Shown piece after piece: positions 1 to 8,637 of a stretch of DNA of 64,000 nt; position 1 is the stretch's first letter; the number at the start of each line of letters is the position of its first letter. The DNA comes from Streptococcus sp. DTU_2020_1001019_1_SI_AUS_MUR_006 (lineage in GTDB: Bacteria > Bacillota > Bacilli > Lactobacillales > Streptococcaceae). The notes beneath the pieces are model-generated. The model worked only from the letters and a program-made list of their open reading frames with translations, was not told the DNA's origin and made no database searches. The DNA is taken from contig NZ_CP135436.1 in the NCBI RefSeq assembly GCF_032340315.1, forward strand, positions 951,501 through 1,015,500, written 5' to 3'. Made by a program: the position numbers and the translations under genes.

Positions 1-1
1 T

Positions 2-556
2 ATGAATCGCAAGCAGATTATCAATATTTTGAGCCGCTTGCATCGTTCGCGTCCTTTGATGACGCAATTGACTCGTTTGGGCTATTCTTTAGAAACACCT
101 TTTGACTTGCTTCAGGCTTGGTTAAAAGATGCTCCAGAATCCTTGAAAAACAATCAATATCTAAGAATGGTAGTAGAGGATTTGCGAGGAAGCTTGCCAA
201 ACTTTAGGGAAGATTATGCAACGATCGTTCATGGAGATGTACGACATAGTAATTGGATTGAGACAGAGAGCGGTCTTATTTATTTAGTGGATTGGGATTC
301 CGTTCGTTTAACGGATCGCATGTTTGATGTAGCGCATATGCTATGTCACTATATTCCAGACTATCAGTGGAAAGAGTGGTTGACTTATTACGGTTACAAA
401 TACAACCAGACAGTCATCAACAAACTATTTTGGTATGCTCAGTTATCCTTCTTGAGCCAGATTGCCAAATATTATACAAATGAAGATCTAGAAAATGTCA
501 ATCGGGAGATTTATGCCTTGCGTATCTTCCGTGACAAGTATGGAAAGAAGAGATGA
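2..556 (+). CDS. ccrZ: CcrZ-like kinase-fold cell-cycle regulator (5' end cut off by window)
   Basis: C-terminal 184 residues of an aminoglycoside-phosphotransferase/choline-kinase-fold protein; the family member in pneumococci is about 264 residues, so the N-terminal lobe lies before the window and the first ATG here is internal. Visible are the catalytic loop HGDVRHSNW (H77, D79, N84 of the fragment) and the metal-binding LVDWD (D97). In S. pneumoniae CcrZ is a septal protein that couples division to DNA replication initiation; that role is taken from the family, not seen here. It overlaps trmB by four bases (ATGA), which matches the pneumococcal ccrZ-trmB order and supports the name. Confidence 0.85.
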   Translation: MNRKQIINILSRLHRSRPLMTQLTRLGYSLETPFDLLQAWLKDAPESLKNNQYLRMVVEDLRGSLPNFREDYATIVHGDVRHSNWIETESGLIYLVDWDSVRLTDRMFDVAHMLCHYIPDYQWKEWLTYYGYKYNQTVINKLFWYAQLSFLSQIAKYYTNEDLENVNREIYALRIFRDKYGKKR

Positions 557-1188
557 GAGTTAGAAATCGTAAAGGGGCAACAGAATTACTAGAGGCTAAT
601 CCTCAATATGTTGTCTTAAATCCTTTAGAAGCCAAAGGGAAATGGCGAGATTTATTTGGAAATGACAATCCTATCCATGTTGAGGTTGGTAGTGGTAAGG
701 GTGCTTTTGTGACAGGTATGGCCAAGCAAAACCCTGACATCAACTATATCGGGATTGATATTCAAAAGTCTGTTTTGAGTTATGCCTTGGACAAGGTCTT
801 GGAAGTTGCTGTACCCAATATTAAGTTGTTGTGGGTTGATGGTTCTGATTTGACCGACTACTTTGAAGATGGTGAGATTGATCGCTTGTACCTAAACTTT
901 TCAGATCCGTGGCCTAAAAAGCGCCATGAAAAGCGTCGTCTAACCTATAAGAGTTTCTTGGATACCTTCAAGCGTATCTTGCCTGAACACGGTGAGATTC
1001 ATTTCAAGACAGATAACCGTGGCTTGTTTGAATATAGCCTAGTGAGTTTTTCTCAATATGGCATGAAGCTCAATGGAGTTTGGTTGGACTTGCATGCCAG
1101 CGACTTTGAAGGCAATGTCATGACAGAATATGAGCAAAAATTCTCAAGTAAGGGTCAAGTTATCTACCGAGTTGAGGCAGAATTTTAA
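553..1188 (+). CDS. trmB: tRNA (guanine-N7-)-methyltransferase
   Basis: Full-length (211 residues) SAM-dependent enzyme that methylates guanine 46 at N7 in the variable loop of tRNA. The SAM-binding glycine motif VEVGSGKG lies at about residues 43-50 and the family signature SDPWPKKRH at 117-125. The start ATG overlaps the ccrZ stop codon, indicating translational coupling. No strong terminator follows; the next gene, rimP, has its own promoter in the 126-base gap. Confidence 0.96.
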   Translation: MRVRNRKGATELLEANPQYVVLNPLEAKGKWRDLFGNDNPIHVEVGSGKGAFVTGMAKQNPDINYIGIDIQKSVLSYALDKVLEVAVPNIKLLWVDGSDLTDYFEDGEIDRLYLNFSDPWPKKRHEKRRLTYKSFLDTFKRILPEHGEIHFKTDNRGLFEYSLVSFSQYGMKLNGVWLDLHASDFEGNVMTEYEQKFSSKGQVIYRVEAEF

Positions 1189-1225
1189 GAAAAAGCTTAA
1201 AATCAAGCCTTCTGAGTGCTTATGC

Positions 1226-1254
1226 TTTACATAAGTAGTCAAAAGTGCTATACT
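1226..1254 (+). promoter_or_regulatory. Promoter of the rimP-nusA-infB operon
   Basis: TTTACA (1226-1231), a 17-base spacer, and TATACT (1249-1254) preceded by TG, i.e. an extended -10. Expected transcription start is near 1261, about 54 bases before rimP. Confidence 0.75.
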
Positions 1255-1276
1255 GTAAGTAAGAATATGAGAAAGT

Positions 1277-1300
1277 GAGGCGGGGAAATATCTTCGCCTC
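1277..1300 (+). promoter_or_regulatory. Leader hairpin upstream of rimP
   Basis: GAGGCG (1277-1282) pairs with CGCCTC (1295-1300) in the short untranslated leader. No T-run follows, so it is not a classical terminator; it sits just before the ribosome binding site. Function unknown. Confidence 0.5.
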
Positions 1301-1314
1301 TTGCTTATGAGGAG

Positions 1315-1794
1315 GTGGACGCAATCGCAACTATCGTAGAATTAGTCAGAGAAGTCGTAGAACCTGTCATTGAAGCTCCCTTTGAACTCGTGGATATCGA
1401 GTACGGAAAGATTGGCAGTGACATGATTCTTAGTATTTTTGTAGATAAACCAGAGGGAATTACCTTGAACGACACAGCGGACTTGACAGAAATCATCAGT
1501 CCTGTCCTAGATACTATCAAGCCAGATCCCTTCCCAGAACAATATTTCCTAGAAATCACCAGTCCAGGCTTGGAGCGTCCTTTGAAAACCAAGGAAGTAG
1601 TCGCTGGAGCAGTTGGGAAATACATCCATGTTGGACTTTACCAAGCCATCGATAAGCAAAAGGTCTTTGAAGGAACCTTGCTGGCCTTTGAAGAGGATGA
1701 GTTGACTATGGAATATATGGACAAGACACGTAAGAAAACAGTCCAAATCCCATACAGTTTGGTATCGAAAGCACGATTAGCAGTAAAATTATAG
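1315..1794 (+). CDS. rimP: Ribosome maturation factor RimP
   Basis: 159-residue homologue of RimP (formerly YlxS), which assists maturation of the 30S ribosomal subunit. The two-domain architecture is recognisable from the N-terminal [20 protein letters not shown] region and the C-terminal Sm-like domain ending KARLAVKL. The start is problematic: the conventional GTG at 1315 overlaps the only good Shine-Dalgarno sequence (GGAGG, 1311-1315). An in-frame ATC at 1324 would sit eight bases downstream of it. I keep GTG because it gives the family's usual length. It is the first gene of the rimP-nusA-rnpM-ylxQ-infB operon. Confidence 0.93.
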   Translation: MDAIATIVELVREVVEPVIEAPFELVDIEYGKIGSDMILSIFVDKPEGITLNDTADLTEIISPVLDTIKPDPFPEQYFLEITSPGLERPLKTKEVVAGAVGKYIHVGLYQAIDKQKVFEGTLLAFEEDELTMEYMDKTRKKTVQIPYSLVSKARLAVKL

Positions 1795-1836
1795 TAAAAG
1801 AAAGGAAGCTTTTGAAGATTCAAAAGTGAATAGAAG

Positions 1837-2973
1837 ATGAGTAAAGAAATGCTAGAGGCCTTCCGCATTTTGGAAGAAGACAAGGGAATCAAAAAAGAAG
1901 ACATCATTGATGCAGTGGTGGAATCACTTCGTTCAGCCTATCGCAGACGCTATGGGCAGTCTGACAGTGTAGCCATTGATTTCAACGAAAAGACAGGTGA
2001 CTTTACAGTTTATACTGTTCGTGAAGTTGTTGATGAAGTATTTGATAGCCGTTTGGAAATCAGCTTGAAAGATGCTCTTGCCATTAACTCAGCTTACGAG
2101 CTTGGGGACAAGATTAAATTTGAAGAAGCACCAGGTGAGTTTGGTCGTGTAGCAGCCCAGTCTGCAAAACAAACCATCATGGAAAAAATGCGCAAGCAAA
2201 CACGTGCTATCACCTACAACACCTATAAAGAGCATGAGCAAGAAATCATGTCAGGTACAGTGGAGCGCTTCGACAATCGCTTTATCTATGTCAACCTTGG
2301 CAGCATCGAAGCTCAATTGTCAAAACAAGACCAAATCCCTGGTGAAGTCTTTGCTTCTCACGATCGTATCGAAGTTTATGTCTACAAGGTTGAAGACAAT
2401 CCTCGTGGAGTAAACGTCTTTGTGAGCCGTAGCCACCCTGAAATGATCAAACGCTTGATGGAACAAGAAATTCCTGAAGTTTATGACGGAACTGTTGAGA
2501 TCATGAGCGTAGCTCGTGAAGCAGGTGACCGTACAAAGGTTGCTGTTCGTAGCCACAATCCAAACGTGGATGCGATCGGGACAATCGTCGGACGTGGTGG
2601 TGCTAACATCAAGAAAATTACTAGCAAATTCCACCCAGCTCGCTACGATGCCAAGAGCGACCGTATGGTTCCAATCGAAGAAAACATCGACGTTATCGAA
2701 TGGGTAGCAGATCCAGCTGAATTTATCTACAACGCTATCGCTCCTGCAGAAGTTGACCAAGTTATCTTTGATGAAAACGACAGCAAACGTGCCTTGGTCG
2801 TTGTGCCAGATAACAAGCTTTCTCTTGCGATCGGTCGTCGTGGACAAAACGTTCGTTTGGCAGCTCACTTGACTGGCTACCGTATCGATATCAAGTCTGC
2901 AAGTGAGTTTGAAGCCATGGAAGCAGTAGAACAAGCTGACCAGATAGAAACAGACGAATTGGTCGAAGAATAA
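1837..2973 (+). CDS. nusA: Transcription termination/antitermination factor NusA
   Basis: 378 residues, the short Gram-positive form without the acidic C-terminal repeats of enterobacterial NusA. It has the N-terminal RNA-polymerase-binding domain, an S1 domain from about residue 135, and two KH domains whose GXXG loops are GRGGANIKK (about 252) and IGRRGQN (about 331). It modulates pausing, termination and antitermination. An AAAGGAAG Shine-Dalgarno-like sequence lies 30 bases upstream, separated from the ATG by a small hairpin (1809-1826), which is unusual. Confidence 0.96.
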   Translation: MSKEMLEAFRILEEDKGIKKEDIIDAVVESLRSAYRRRYGQSDSVAIDFNEKTGDFTVYTVREVVDEVFDSRLEISLKDALAINSAYELGDKIKFEEAPGEFGRVAAQSAKQTIMEKMRKQTRAITYNTYKEHEQEIMSGTVERFDNRFIYVNLGSIEAQLSKQDQIPGEVFASHDRIEVYVYKVEDNPRGVNVFVSRSHPEMIKRLMEQEIPEVYDGTVEIMSVAREAGDRTKVAVRSHNPNVDAIGTIVGRGGANIKKITSKFHPARYDAKSDRMVPIEENIDVIEWVADPAEFIYNAIAPAEVDQVIFDENDSKRALVVVPDNKLSLAIGRRGQNVRLAAHLTGYRIDIKSASEFEAMEAVEQADQIETDELVEE

Positions 2974-2995
2974 AAGCTGATCAGAGGAGGGAAGG

Positions 2996-3289
2996 ATGAA
3001 AACTAGAAAAATCCCTTTGCGCAAGTCTGTTGTTTCCAACGAAGTGATTGATAAGCGAGATTTACTCCGTATTGTCAAGAACAAAGAAGGACAGGTCTTT
3101 ATCGACCCGACAGGCAAGGCTAATGGTCGTGGCGCTTATATCAAGCTAGACAATGCAGAAGCCTTAGAGGCTAAAAAGAAAAAACTCTTTAACCGTAGCT
3201 TTAGTATGGAAGTTGAAGAAAGCTTTTATGACGAGTTGATTGCCTATGTCGATCATAAAGTGAAAAGAAGAGAGTTAGGACTTGAATAA
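2996..3289 (+). CDS. rnpM: YlxR family RNA-binding protein (RnpM)
   Basis: 97-residue member of the YlxR (DUF448) family, always found between nusA and infB in Firmicutes. The family motif near GKANGRGAYIK and the basic N-terminus (RKIPLRK) are present. Recent work on the family describes it as an RNase P modulator or nucleoid/RNA-binding protein; that is family knowledge. It has a good ribosome binding site (gaggaggaagg) and overlaps the next gene by eight bases. Confidence 0.92.
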   Translation: MKTRKIPLRKSVVSNEVIDKRDLLRIVKNKEGQVFIDPTGKANGRGAYIKLDNAEALEAKKKKLFNRSFSMEVEESFYDELIAYVDHKVKRRELGLE

Positions 3290-3581
3290 GCAAAAAATTG
3301 CCAATCTCTTGGGACTTGCTCAACGAGCAGGGAAAATCATCTCGGGTGAAGAGATGGTCGTTAAGGCCATCCAAGACCAGAAAGTAAAGCTGGTATTTCT
3401 CGCTCATGATGCCGCCCCCAACCTGACCAAGAAGATTCAGGATAAAAGTCATTATTATCAAGTAGAAGTTATTACCGTGTTTTCAACACTGGAATTAAGC
3501 ATAGCAGTCGGAAAATCAAGAAAAGTTTTGGCTGTGACAGATGCTGGATTTACAAAGAAAATGAGGTCTCTTATGGAATAG
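3282..3581 (+). CDS. ylxQ: L7Ae/L30e-family ribosomal-protein-like YlxQ
   Basis: 99-residue kink-turn-binding fold protein (L7Ae/L30e/S12e family). The N-terminal [17 protein letters not shown] segment is typical of YlxQ. It starts with TTG inside the end of rnpM (eight-base overlap), which fits translational coupling. Members bind k-turn RNAs, but the physiological target in streptococci is not established. The order nusA-rnpM-ylxQ-infB is standard and supports the call. Confidence 0.9.
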   Translation: MNKQKIANLLGLAQRAGKIISGEEMVVKAIQDQKVKLVFLAHDAAPNLTKKIQDKSHYYQVEVITVFSTLELSIAVGKSRKVLAVTDAGFTKKMRSLME

Positions 3582-3597
3582 AAGAGGAGGACATGAT

Positions 3598-6351
3598 TTG
3601 TCTAAGAAAAGATTGTACGAAATCGCAAAAGAACTTGGAAAAGAAAGTAAAGAAGTTGTAGCGCGTGCAAAAGAGTTGGGCTTGGATGTAAAAAGCCACT
3701 CATCAAGTGTGGAGGAAGCAGCTGCTTCAAAAATCGTAGCAAGTTTTAAAACTGCTCCTGCTCCAAAGGTAGAATCGAAACCTGTGGCTCCAAAGCCAGT
3801 TGTCACTAAGGAAGAGGCAAAACCAGCAGCAGCTGTTGCTCCTAAAGAAGAAAAAGTGGCACCAGCAAAACCGCAGAGTCGAAACTTTAAGGCTGAGCGT
3901 GAAGCACGTGCAAAAGAGCAGGCTGAACGACGCAAGCAAAATAAGGGTAATAACCGTGACCATCAACAAAATGGAAATCGTCAAAAAAATGATAACCGTA
4001 ATGGTGGTAAACAAGGTCAAGGCAATCGTGACAACCGTCGATTCAATGATCAAGGTAAAAAACAACAAGGTCAGCAAAATCGTGGGAATGATCGTCGTCA
4101 GCAAGAGGACAAACGTCCAAATCAGGCTGGACCACGCATTGACTTTAAAGCCCGTGCAGCTGCTCTAAAAGCAGAGCAAAATGCAGAATATGCTCGTTCA
4201 AGTGAGGAACGCTTCAAGCAGTCTCAAGCTGCCAAAGAAGCCTTGGCTCAAGCAAACAAACGCAAGGAACCTGAGGAAATCTTTGAAGAAGCTGCTAAGT
4301 TAGCTGAACAAGCGCAGCCAGTTCAACCAGTGGTTGAAGTAGCTCCTGCAGCTAAAGAACCTGTAGTGGATACACGTCGTAAGAAACAAGCCCGACCAGA
4401 CAAAGATCGTGATGATTACGATCACGAAGAAGATGGTCCTAGAAAACAACAAAAGAATCGAAGTAGTCAAAATCAAGTGAGAAATCAAAGAAATAGTAAC
4501 TGGAACAATAACAAAAAGAATAAAAAAGGCAATAACAAAAATAACCGTAATCAGGCACCAAAACCTGTTACAGAGCGTAAGTTCCATGAATTGCCAACAG
4601 AATTTGAATATACAGATGGTATGACCGTTGCGGAAATCGCAAAACGTATCAAACGCGAACCAGCTGAGATTGTTAAGAAACTCTTCATGATGGGTGTGAT
4701 GGCGACACAAAACCAGTCCTTGGACGGTGAAACAATCGAACTCCTCATGGTAGATTACGGTATTGAAGCTAAACAAAAGGTTGAAGTGGACAATGCTGAT
4801 ATCGAACGTTTCTTTGCTGAAGAGGGTTATCTCAATGAAGATGAACTCGTAGAGCGTCCACCAGTTGTAACGATCATGGGACACGTTGACCATGGTAAAA
4901 CAACCCTTTTGGATACCCTTCGTAATTCTCGTGTTGCTACGGGAGAAGCTGGTGGTATCACTCAGCATATCGGTGCTTATCAGATCGAAGAAAATGGTAA
5001 GAAGATTACCTTCCTTGATACACCAGGACACGCGGCCTTTACTTCTATGCGTGCGCGTGGTGCTTCTGTTACCGATATTACCATCTTGGTCGTAGCGGCA
5101 GATGACGGGGTAATGCCTCAGACTATCGAAGCCATTAACCACTCAAAAGCGGCTAATGTTCCAATCATCGTGGCTATCAACAAAATCGATAAACCAGGTG
5201 CCAACCCAGAACGTGTGATCGGTGAATTGGCTGAACATGGTGTTATGTCAACAGCTTGGGGTGGAGATTCTGAGTTCGTAGAAATCTCAGCCAAGTTCAA
5301 CCAAAATATCGATGAACTCTTGGAAACTGTTCTACTTGTGGCTGAAATTCAAGAGCTCAAAGCTGATCCAACAGTTCGTGCCATCGGTACTGTTATCGAA
5401 GCTCGTTTGGATAAAGGAAAAGGTGCAGTTGCAACCCTTCTTGTTCAACAAGGTACTTTGAATGTCCAAGATCCAATCGTTGTCGGAAATACTTTCGGAC
5501 GTGTCCGTGCTATGACTAACGACCTTGGACGTCGTGTGAAGGTTGCAGGCCCATCAACACCAGTATCGATCACAGGTTTGAACGAAGCGCCAATGGCAGG
5601 TGACCACTTTGCCGTTTACGAAGATGAAAAATCTGCCCGTGCAGCTGGTGAAGAACGTGCTAAACGTGCTCTTATGAAGCAACGTCAAGCTACTCAACGT
5701 GTCAGCCTTGAAAACCTCTTTGATACCCTTAAAGCAGGAGAACTCAAGTCAGTTAACGTCATCATCAAGGCAGACGTACAAGGTTCTGTTGAAGCTCTCT
5801 CTGCATCACTTCAAAAGATTGATGTGGAAGGCGTTAAAGTAACTATTGTTCACTCAGCAGTAGGTGCTATCAATGAATCTGACGTGACTCTTGCCGAAGC
5901 TTCAAATGCCTTTATCGTTGGTTTCAACGTACGTCCTACACCACAAGCTCGTCAACAAGCAGAAGCTGACGATGTAGAAATCCGTCTCCACAGTATCATT
6001 TACAAGGTTATCGAAGAGATGGAAGAAGCCATGAAAGGGATGCTTGACCCAGAATTTAAAGAAAAAGTTATCGGTGAAGCGATCATTCGCGAAACCTTCA
6101 AGGTATCTAAAGTGGGAACAATCGGTGGATTTATGGTTACCAGCGGTAAAGTTACCCGTGACTCTAAAGTCCGTGTCATCCGTGACGGTGTCGTTATTTA
6201 CGATGGTGCCCTAGCTAGCTTGAAACACTATAAAGATGACGTCAAAGAAGTTACAAACGGCCGTGAAGGTGGTCTCATGATTGACGGCTACAATGATATC
6301 AAGATGGATGATGTGATTGAGGCTTATATCATGGAAGAAATCAAGAGATAA
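3598..6351 (+). CDS. infB: Translation initiation factor IF-2
   Basis: 917 residues. TTG start (3598) after a strong GAGGAGG; the nearby ATG at 3593 is in another frame and soon stops. The N-terminal IF2 helix domain ([12 protein letters not shown]) is followed by a long charged low-complexity linker (about residues 60-330) rich in Lys, Asn, Gln and Arg. Then come the second IF2_N motif, the GTPase domain with GHVDHGKT (about 427) and NKID (about 528), and domains II-IV. It delivers initiator fMet-tRNA to the 30S subunit. The variable linker is slightly shorter than in pneumococcus as I remember it; the core is intact. Confidence 0.97.
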   Translation: MSKKRLYEIAKELGKESKEVVARAKELGLDVKSHSSSVEEAAASKIVASFKTAPAPKVESKPVAPKPVVTKEEAKPAAAVAPKEEKVAPAKPQSRNFKAEREARAKEQAERRKQNKGNNRDHQQNGNRQKNDNRNGGKQGQGNRDNRRFNDQGKKQQGQQNRGNDRRQQEDKRPNQAGPRIDFKARAAALKAEQNAEYARSSEERFKQSQAAKEALAQANKRKEPEEIFEEAAKLAEQAQPVQPVVEVAPAAKEPVVDTRRKKQARPDKDRDDYDHEEDGPRKQQKNRSSQNQVRNQRNSNWNNNKKNKKGNNKNNRNQAPKPVTERKFHELPTEFEYTDGMTVAEIAKRIKREPAEIVKKLFMMGVMATQNQSLDGETIELLMVDYGIEAKQKVEVDNADIERFFAEEGYLNEDELVERPPVVTIMGHVDHGKTTLLDTLRNSRVATGEAGGITQHIGAYQIEENGKKITFLDTPGHAAFTSMRARGASVTDITILVVAADDGVMPQTIEAINHSKAANVPIIVAINKIDKPGANPERVIGELAEHGVMSTAWGGDSEFVEISAKFNQNIDELLETVLLVAEIQELKADPTVRAIGTVIEARLDKGKGAVATLLVQQGTLNVQDPIVVGNTFGRVRAMTNDLGRRVKVAGPSTPVSITGLNEAPMAGDHFAVYEDEKSARAAGEERAKRALMKQRQATQRVSLENLFDTLKAGELKSVNVIIKADVQGSVEALSASLQKIDVEGVKVTIVHSAVGAINESDVTLAEASNAFIVGFNVRPTPQARQQAEADDVEIRLHSIIYKVIEEMEEAMKGMLDPEFKEKVIGEAIIRETFKVSKVGTIGGFMVTSGKVTRDSKVRVIRDGVVIYDGALASLKHYKDDVKEVTNGREGGLMIDGYNDIKMDDVIEAYIMEEIKR

Positions 6352-6371
6352 GATTTTTGCTCCTTTCTTAG

Positions 6372-6480
6372 GTGGTGAGGGACGCAAGCAAACCGATGGT
6401 TTCATTGCTTATTTTTGAGCCTAGAGTCTCAAAAATCCCCAGTGATTGAACTGAATTATCAGTCCAATCACTTTCACCAC
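6372..6480 (+). other. Three-armed cloverleaf-like structured element in the infB-rbfA spacer
   Basis: GTGGTGA (6372-6378) pairs with TCACCAC (6474-6480) and encloses three hairpins: 6384-6408 (GCAA/TTGC outside AAACC/GGTTT), 6412-6435 (TTTTTGAG/CTCAAAAA, loop of 8) and 6442-6471 (an 11-pair stem with one mismatch, loop of 8). The layout resembles a four-way junction, but there is no tRNA consensus (no GTTCRA T-loop, no CCA end). No coding sequence is visible. Function unknown. Confidence 0.55.
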
Positions 6481-6499
6481 GGCGAAAGAAGCAGATAAG

Positions 6500-6527
6500 T
6501 TCAAATTGAACTTCGTTTCAATTTGAA
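6500..6527 (+). repeat. Perfect 11-base inverted repeat (hairpin) in the infB-rbfA spacer
   Basis: TTCAAATTGAA (6500-6510), loop cttcgt, TTCAATTTGAA (6517-6527). It lies downstream of the cloverleaf-like element and before the terminator-like hairpin. Confidence 0.6.
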
Positions 6528-6552
6528 TTGAAAATCAATAAGTTTAAAAATA

Positions 6553-6577
6553 GCTAGGTCTGCTGGCCTAGCTTTTG
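6553..6577 (+). terminator. Terminator-like hairpin before rbfA
   Basis: GCTAGG (6553-6558) pairs with CCTAGC (6567-6572), followed by TTTT. The short T-run suggests partial termination between infB and rbfA. Confidence 0.5.
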
Positions 6578-6602
6578 GTTCAATTGAGAGAAAGGAAAAA
6601 GC

Positions 6603-6953
6603 ATGGCAAATCATTTCCGTACGGACCGTGTGGGCATGGAAATCAAGCGCGAAGTCAATGAGATTTTGCAAAAGAAAGTCCGTGATCCGCGTGTCCAAGG
6701 TGTGACTATCACTGATGTTCAGATGCTAGGTGACTTGTCTGTTGCTAAGGTCTACTACACTATTTTGAGTAACCTTGTTTCAGATAATCAAAAAGCTCAA
6801 GTCGGGCTTGAAAAAGCAACTGGCACCATCAAACGTGAACTTGGTCGCAATTTGAAATTGTACAAAATTCCAGACTTAACTTTCGTCAAAGATGAATCCA
6901 TCGAATATGGAAACAAGATTGACGAAATGCTACGCAATCTGGATAAACATTAA
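6603..6953 (+). CDS. rbfA: 30S ribosome-binding factor A
   Basis: 116 residues, the normal length. RbfA is a KH-fold protein that binds immature 30S subunits and helps 16S rRNA processing and cold adaptation. The N-terminus ([26 protein letters not shown]) is characteristic. ATG at 6603 follows gagaaagga. It usually follows infB, as here, but a 251-base structured spacer separates the two. Confidence 0.96.
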   Translation: MANHFRTDRVGMEIKREVNEILQKKVRDPRVQGVTITDVQMLGDLSVAKVYYTILSNLVSDNQKAQVGLEKATGTIKRELGRNLKLYKIPDLTFVKDESIEYGNKIDEMLRNLDKH

Positions 6954-6957
6954 GCAG

Positions 6958-6980
6958 AAAGAGGGGAAACCCTCTTTTTT
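6958..6980 (+). terminator. Rho-independent terminator after rbfA
   Basis: AAAGAGGG/CCCTCTTT hairpin with a tight loop, followed by TTT; ends the translation-factor block. Confidence 0.85.
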
Positions 6981-7112
6981 GTGTGTCTATAAGTAGGTCA
7001 TTGTCTAGTCAGATTAGATGAGTAGAAATCAAGAAAATAAATCTTGAAAATATCATTTATTCCATAAATATGATAAGATAAAGCTTGATACGAATGAAAA
7101 ACGGAGATAGAG

Positions 7113-7892
7113 ATGGCTAAAGAAGATGTGGCGATGCAAGTGTTGCAACAGGTAGTAAAACTTCCTGTCGTCAAAGTGAACCGGTCAAAATTTTTAATGG
7201 ATAAATTCTCTAAGAAAGTGGCTTCAAAGGATATTCCTAGATTATTGGAAGAAGGGCCGACAGCTTTATTACCTCAGGAAACCTTAGATCAAGTGGCCAA
7301 TGCCTGTATTAAAGATAATGTTTTACTGGCAAGTGGGACATCTGTTTTGGCAGGTTTTCCTGGAGGTATTGCCATGGCGGTTACAATTCCGACAGATGTA
7401 GCCCAGTTTTACGCATTTTCATTAAAACTAGCCCAGGAGCTAGGCTATATTTACGGCTATGATGATCTCTGGGCTTCGCGAAATGAGCTGAGCGAAGAAG
7501 CTAAAAATACCCTTTTGCTCTATCTGGGAGTGATGTTGGGAGTAAATAGTGCTGGAGCTCTCCTTCGATCTGGTGGAGTTTCAGTTGCTAAACACGTCAT
7601 GAAGACAGTTCCCCAGAAGGCTTTAGCTAAGACTTTGTGGTATCCCATTTTAGAAAAAGTTTTGAAAATTTTTGGGGTAAATCTGACAAAGGGAGGTTTT
7701 GCTAAAGGGATGGGGAAAGCTATTCCTATCTTAGGTGGAGTCCTATCAGGTGGCTTAACCTTTGCGACCATGAAACCCATGGGAGAAAGATTGCAAAAAG
7801 AATTGTCCAAATTGATTAACTACGATGAAGCACAATATCAAAGAGATGTTGCCACTATCCAAAAAGAGGTTGAAATCATCGAAGGAGAATGA
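7113..7892 (+). CDS. EcsC-family membrane-associated protein
   Basis: 259 residues. The central glycine-rich hydrophobic stretch (about 75-110, around LAGFPGGIAMAVTIPTDVAQF) followed by LAQELGYIYGYDDLW is the pattern I associate with EcsC-family proteins (named after a B. subtilis ABC-transporter operon gene). A second hydrophobic segment lies at about 195-220. No enzymatic motif is visible and the function is unknown. It is followed at two bases by a 60-residue gene and then a 50-residue hydrophobic gene, so the three form a small operon ending at the hairpin at 8311. Confidence 0.7.
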   Translation: MAKEDVAMQVLQQVVKLPVVKVNRSKFLMDKFSKKVASKDIPRLLEEGPTALLPQETLDQVANACIKDNVLLASGTSVLAGFPGGIAMAVTIPTDVAQFYAFSLKLAQELGYIYGYDDLWASRNELSEEAKNTLLLYLGVMLGVNSAGALLRSGGVSVAKHVMKTVPQKALAKTLWYPILEKVLKIFGVNLTKGGFAKGMGKAIPILGGVLSGGLTFATMKPMGERLQKELSKLINYDEAQYQRDVATIQKEVEIIEGE

Positions 7893-7893
7893 C

Positions 7894-8076
7894 ATGGGGA
7901 TCATAACAATACTGGCCAAAACCTACGGTAATTATCTTCTTACAAGGCAAGCTTTAAAAGTTGCAGAAACCATAAAAAAAGATGAAAACACAGTCGTTAG
8001 TTTGGCGAAATTAGTTCTCGTAGATAAGCTTATGGATACAGCTACTTGGTTGATGAAGCCGGAGGATAAAGAATGA
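7894..8076 (+). CDS. Small hypothetical protein (60 residues) downstream of the EcsC-family gene
   Basis: An ATG at 7894, well placed after gaaggaga, gives a 60-residue protein starting MGIITILAKTYGNYL. It is basic and partly amphipathic, with no motif I recognise. It begins two bases after the EcsC-family stop codon and its own stop overlaps the next start (ATGA), so it is probably co-translated with both neighbours. Confidence 0.6.
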   Translation: MGIITILAKTYGNYLLTRQALKVAETIKKDENTVVSLAKLVLVDKLMDTATWLMKPEDKE

Positions 8077-8225
8077 AATCTTTTTGGAAGCTCTTCACTC
8101 TTCTTTTTATAACACCAATTGTCGGTCTGATAAAAATTCTCTGGTTTTTAATCTCTTTCGCCTTCCAATTACTGTTCTATAAGATTCTTTTCAAGATCAT
8201 AGACTGGTTTTTCAAACTTCTTTAA
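8073..8225 (+). CDS. Tiny hydrophobic protein (50 residues)
   Basis: The ATG at 8073 overlaps the previous stop (ATGA) after the ribosome binding site ggagg at 8061-8065. The 50-residue product begins MKSFWKLFTLLFITP and is almost entirely hydrophobic or aromatic with interspersed lysines, ending FFKLL. It looks like a single membrane helix or a surface-active peptide. I recognise no family. The tight coupling to two upstream genes is the main support that it is real. Confidence 0.5.
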   Translation: MKSFWKLFTLLFITPIVGLIKILWFLISFAFQLLFYKILFKIIDWFFKLL

Positions 8226-8310
8226 TGATAATACTAAAGATACATTAAGACTTTGGGATATTTACTAGGAAGAGTCTATATAATTAGAAATAATGAAGTG
8301 ATACGAAATA

Positions 8311-8340
8311 AACTAGCAAGTCTTCTACTGCTAGTTTTTT
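8311..8340 (+). terminator. Terminator of the EcsC-family operon
   Basis: AACTAGCA (8311-8318) pairs with TGCTAGTT (8329-8336), followed by TTTT. Confidence 0.8.
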
Positions 8341-8354
8341 AATCTTTGCCCTTG

Positions 8355-8363
8355 TGGTATAAT
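8355..8363 (+). promoter_or_regulatory. Extended -10 promoter for the DUF1858-DUF438 genes
   Basis: TGGTATAAT (8355-8363). No good -35 is visible; the expected position falls in the T-run of the preceding terminator. Confidence 0.55.
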
Positions 8364-8403
8364 AAAAAAGAAAAAACTGTTAGAGAATATGATGGAGGTT
8401 ATG

Positions 8404-8637
8404 ATGGACAATATCATTGATGTATCTATTCCTGTTGCGGAAGTGGTGGACAAGCATCCAGAAGTTTTAGATATCCTAGTAGAACTCGGTTTTAAACCTC
8501 TTGCAAATCCCTTGATGCGAAATACAGTCGGACGAAAAGTATCGCTTAAACAGGGGTCTAAGCTGGAGGGAACTCCTATGGACAAGATTGTACGCACACT
8601 TGAAGCAAATGGTTACGAAGTGATTGGATTAGACTAA
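8404..8637 (+). CDS. DUF1858 domain protein
   Basis: A small single-domain protein of 77 residues from the ATG at 8404. That start is chosen because GGAGG at 8394-8398 is five bases before it; in-frame ATGs at 8389, 8392 and 8401 are less well placed. DUF1858 is a short helical domain often found fused or adjacent to hemerythrin/PAS proteins. The core ending GSKLEGTPMDKIVRTLEANGY is visible. Its stop overlaps the start of the DUF438 gene, so the two products are likely to act together, but the function is unknown. Confidence 0.75.
   Translation: MDNIIDVSIPVAEVVDKHPEVLDILVELGFKPLANPLMRNTVGRKVSLKQGSKLEGTPMDKIVRTLEANGYEVIGLD

Noticed and set aside
2320..3117. Long minus-strand reading frame opposite nusA
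   Set aside because: Shadow of the well-supported nusA and rnpM genes; composition and lack of a start signal argue against coding.
4300..5142. 280-codon minus-strand reading frame opposite infB
   Set aside because: Shadow of the infB linker and GTPase domain; no family resemblance and no ribosome binding site.
6372..6480. Cloverleaf as a genuine tRNA gene
   Set aside because: No T-loop or D-loop consensus, arms too long, and no anticodon-like seven-base loop with the usual flanking bases.
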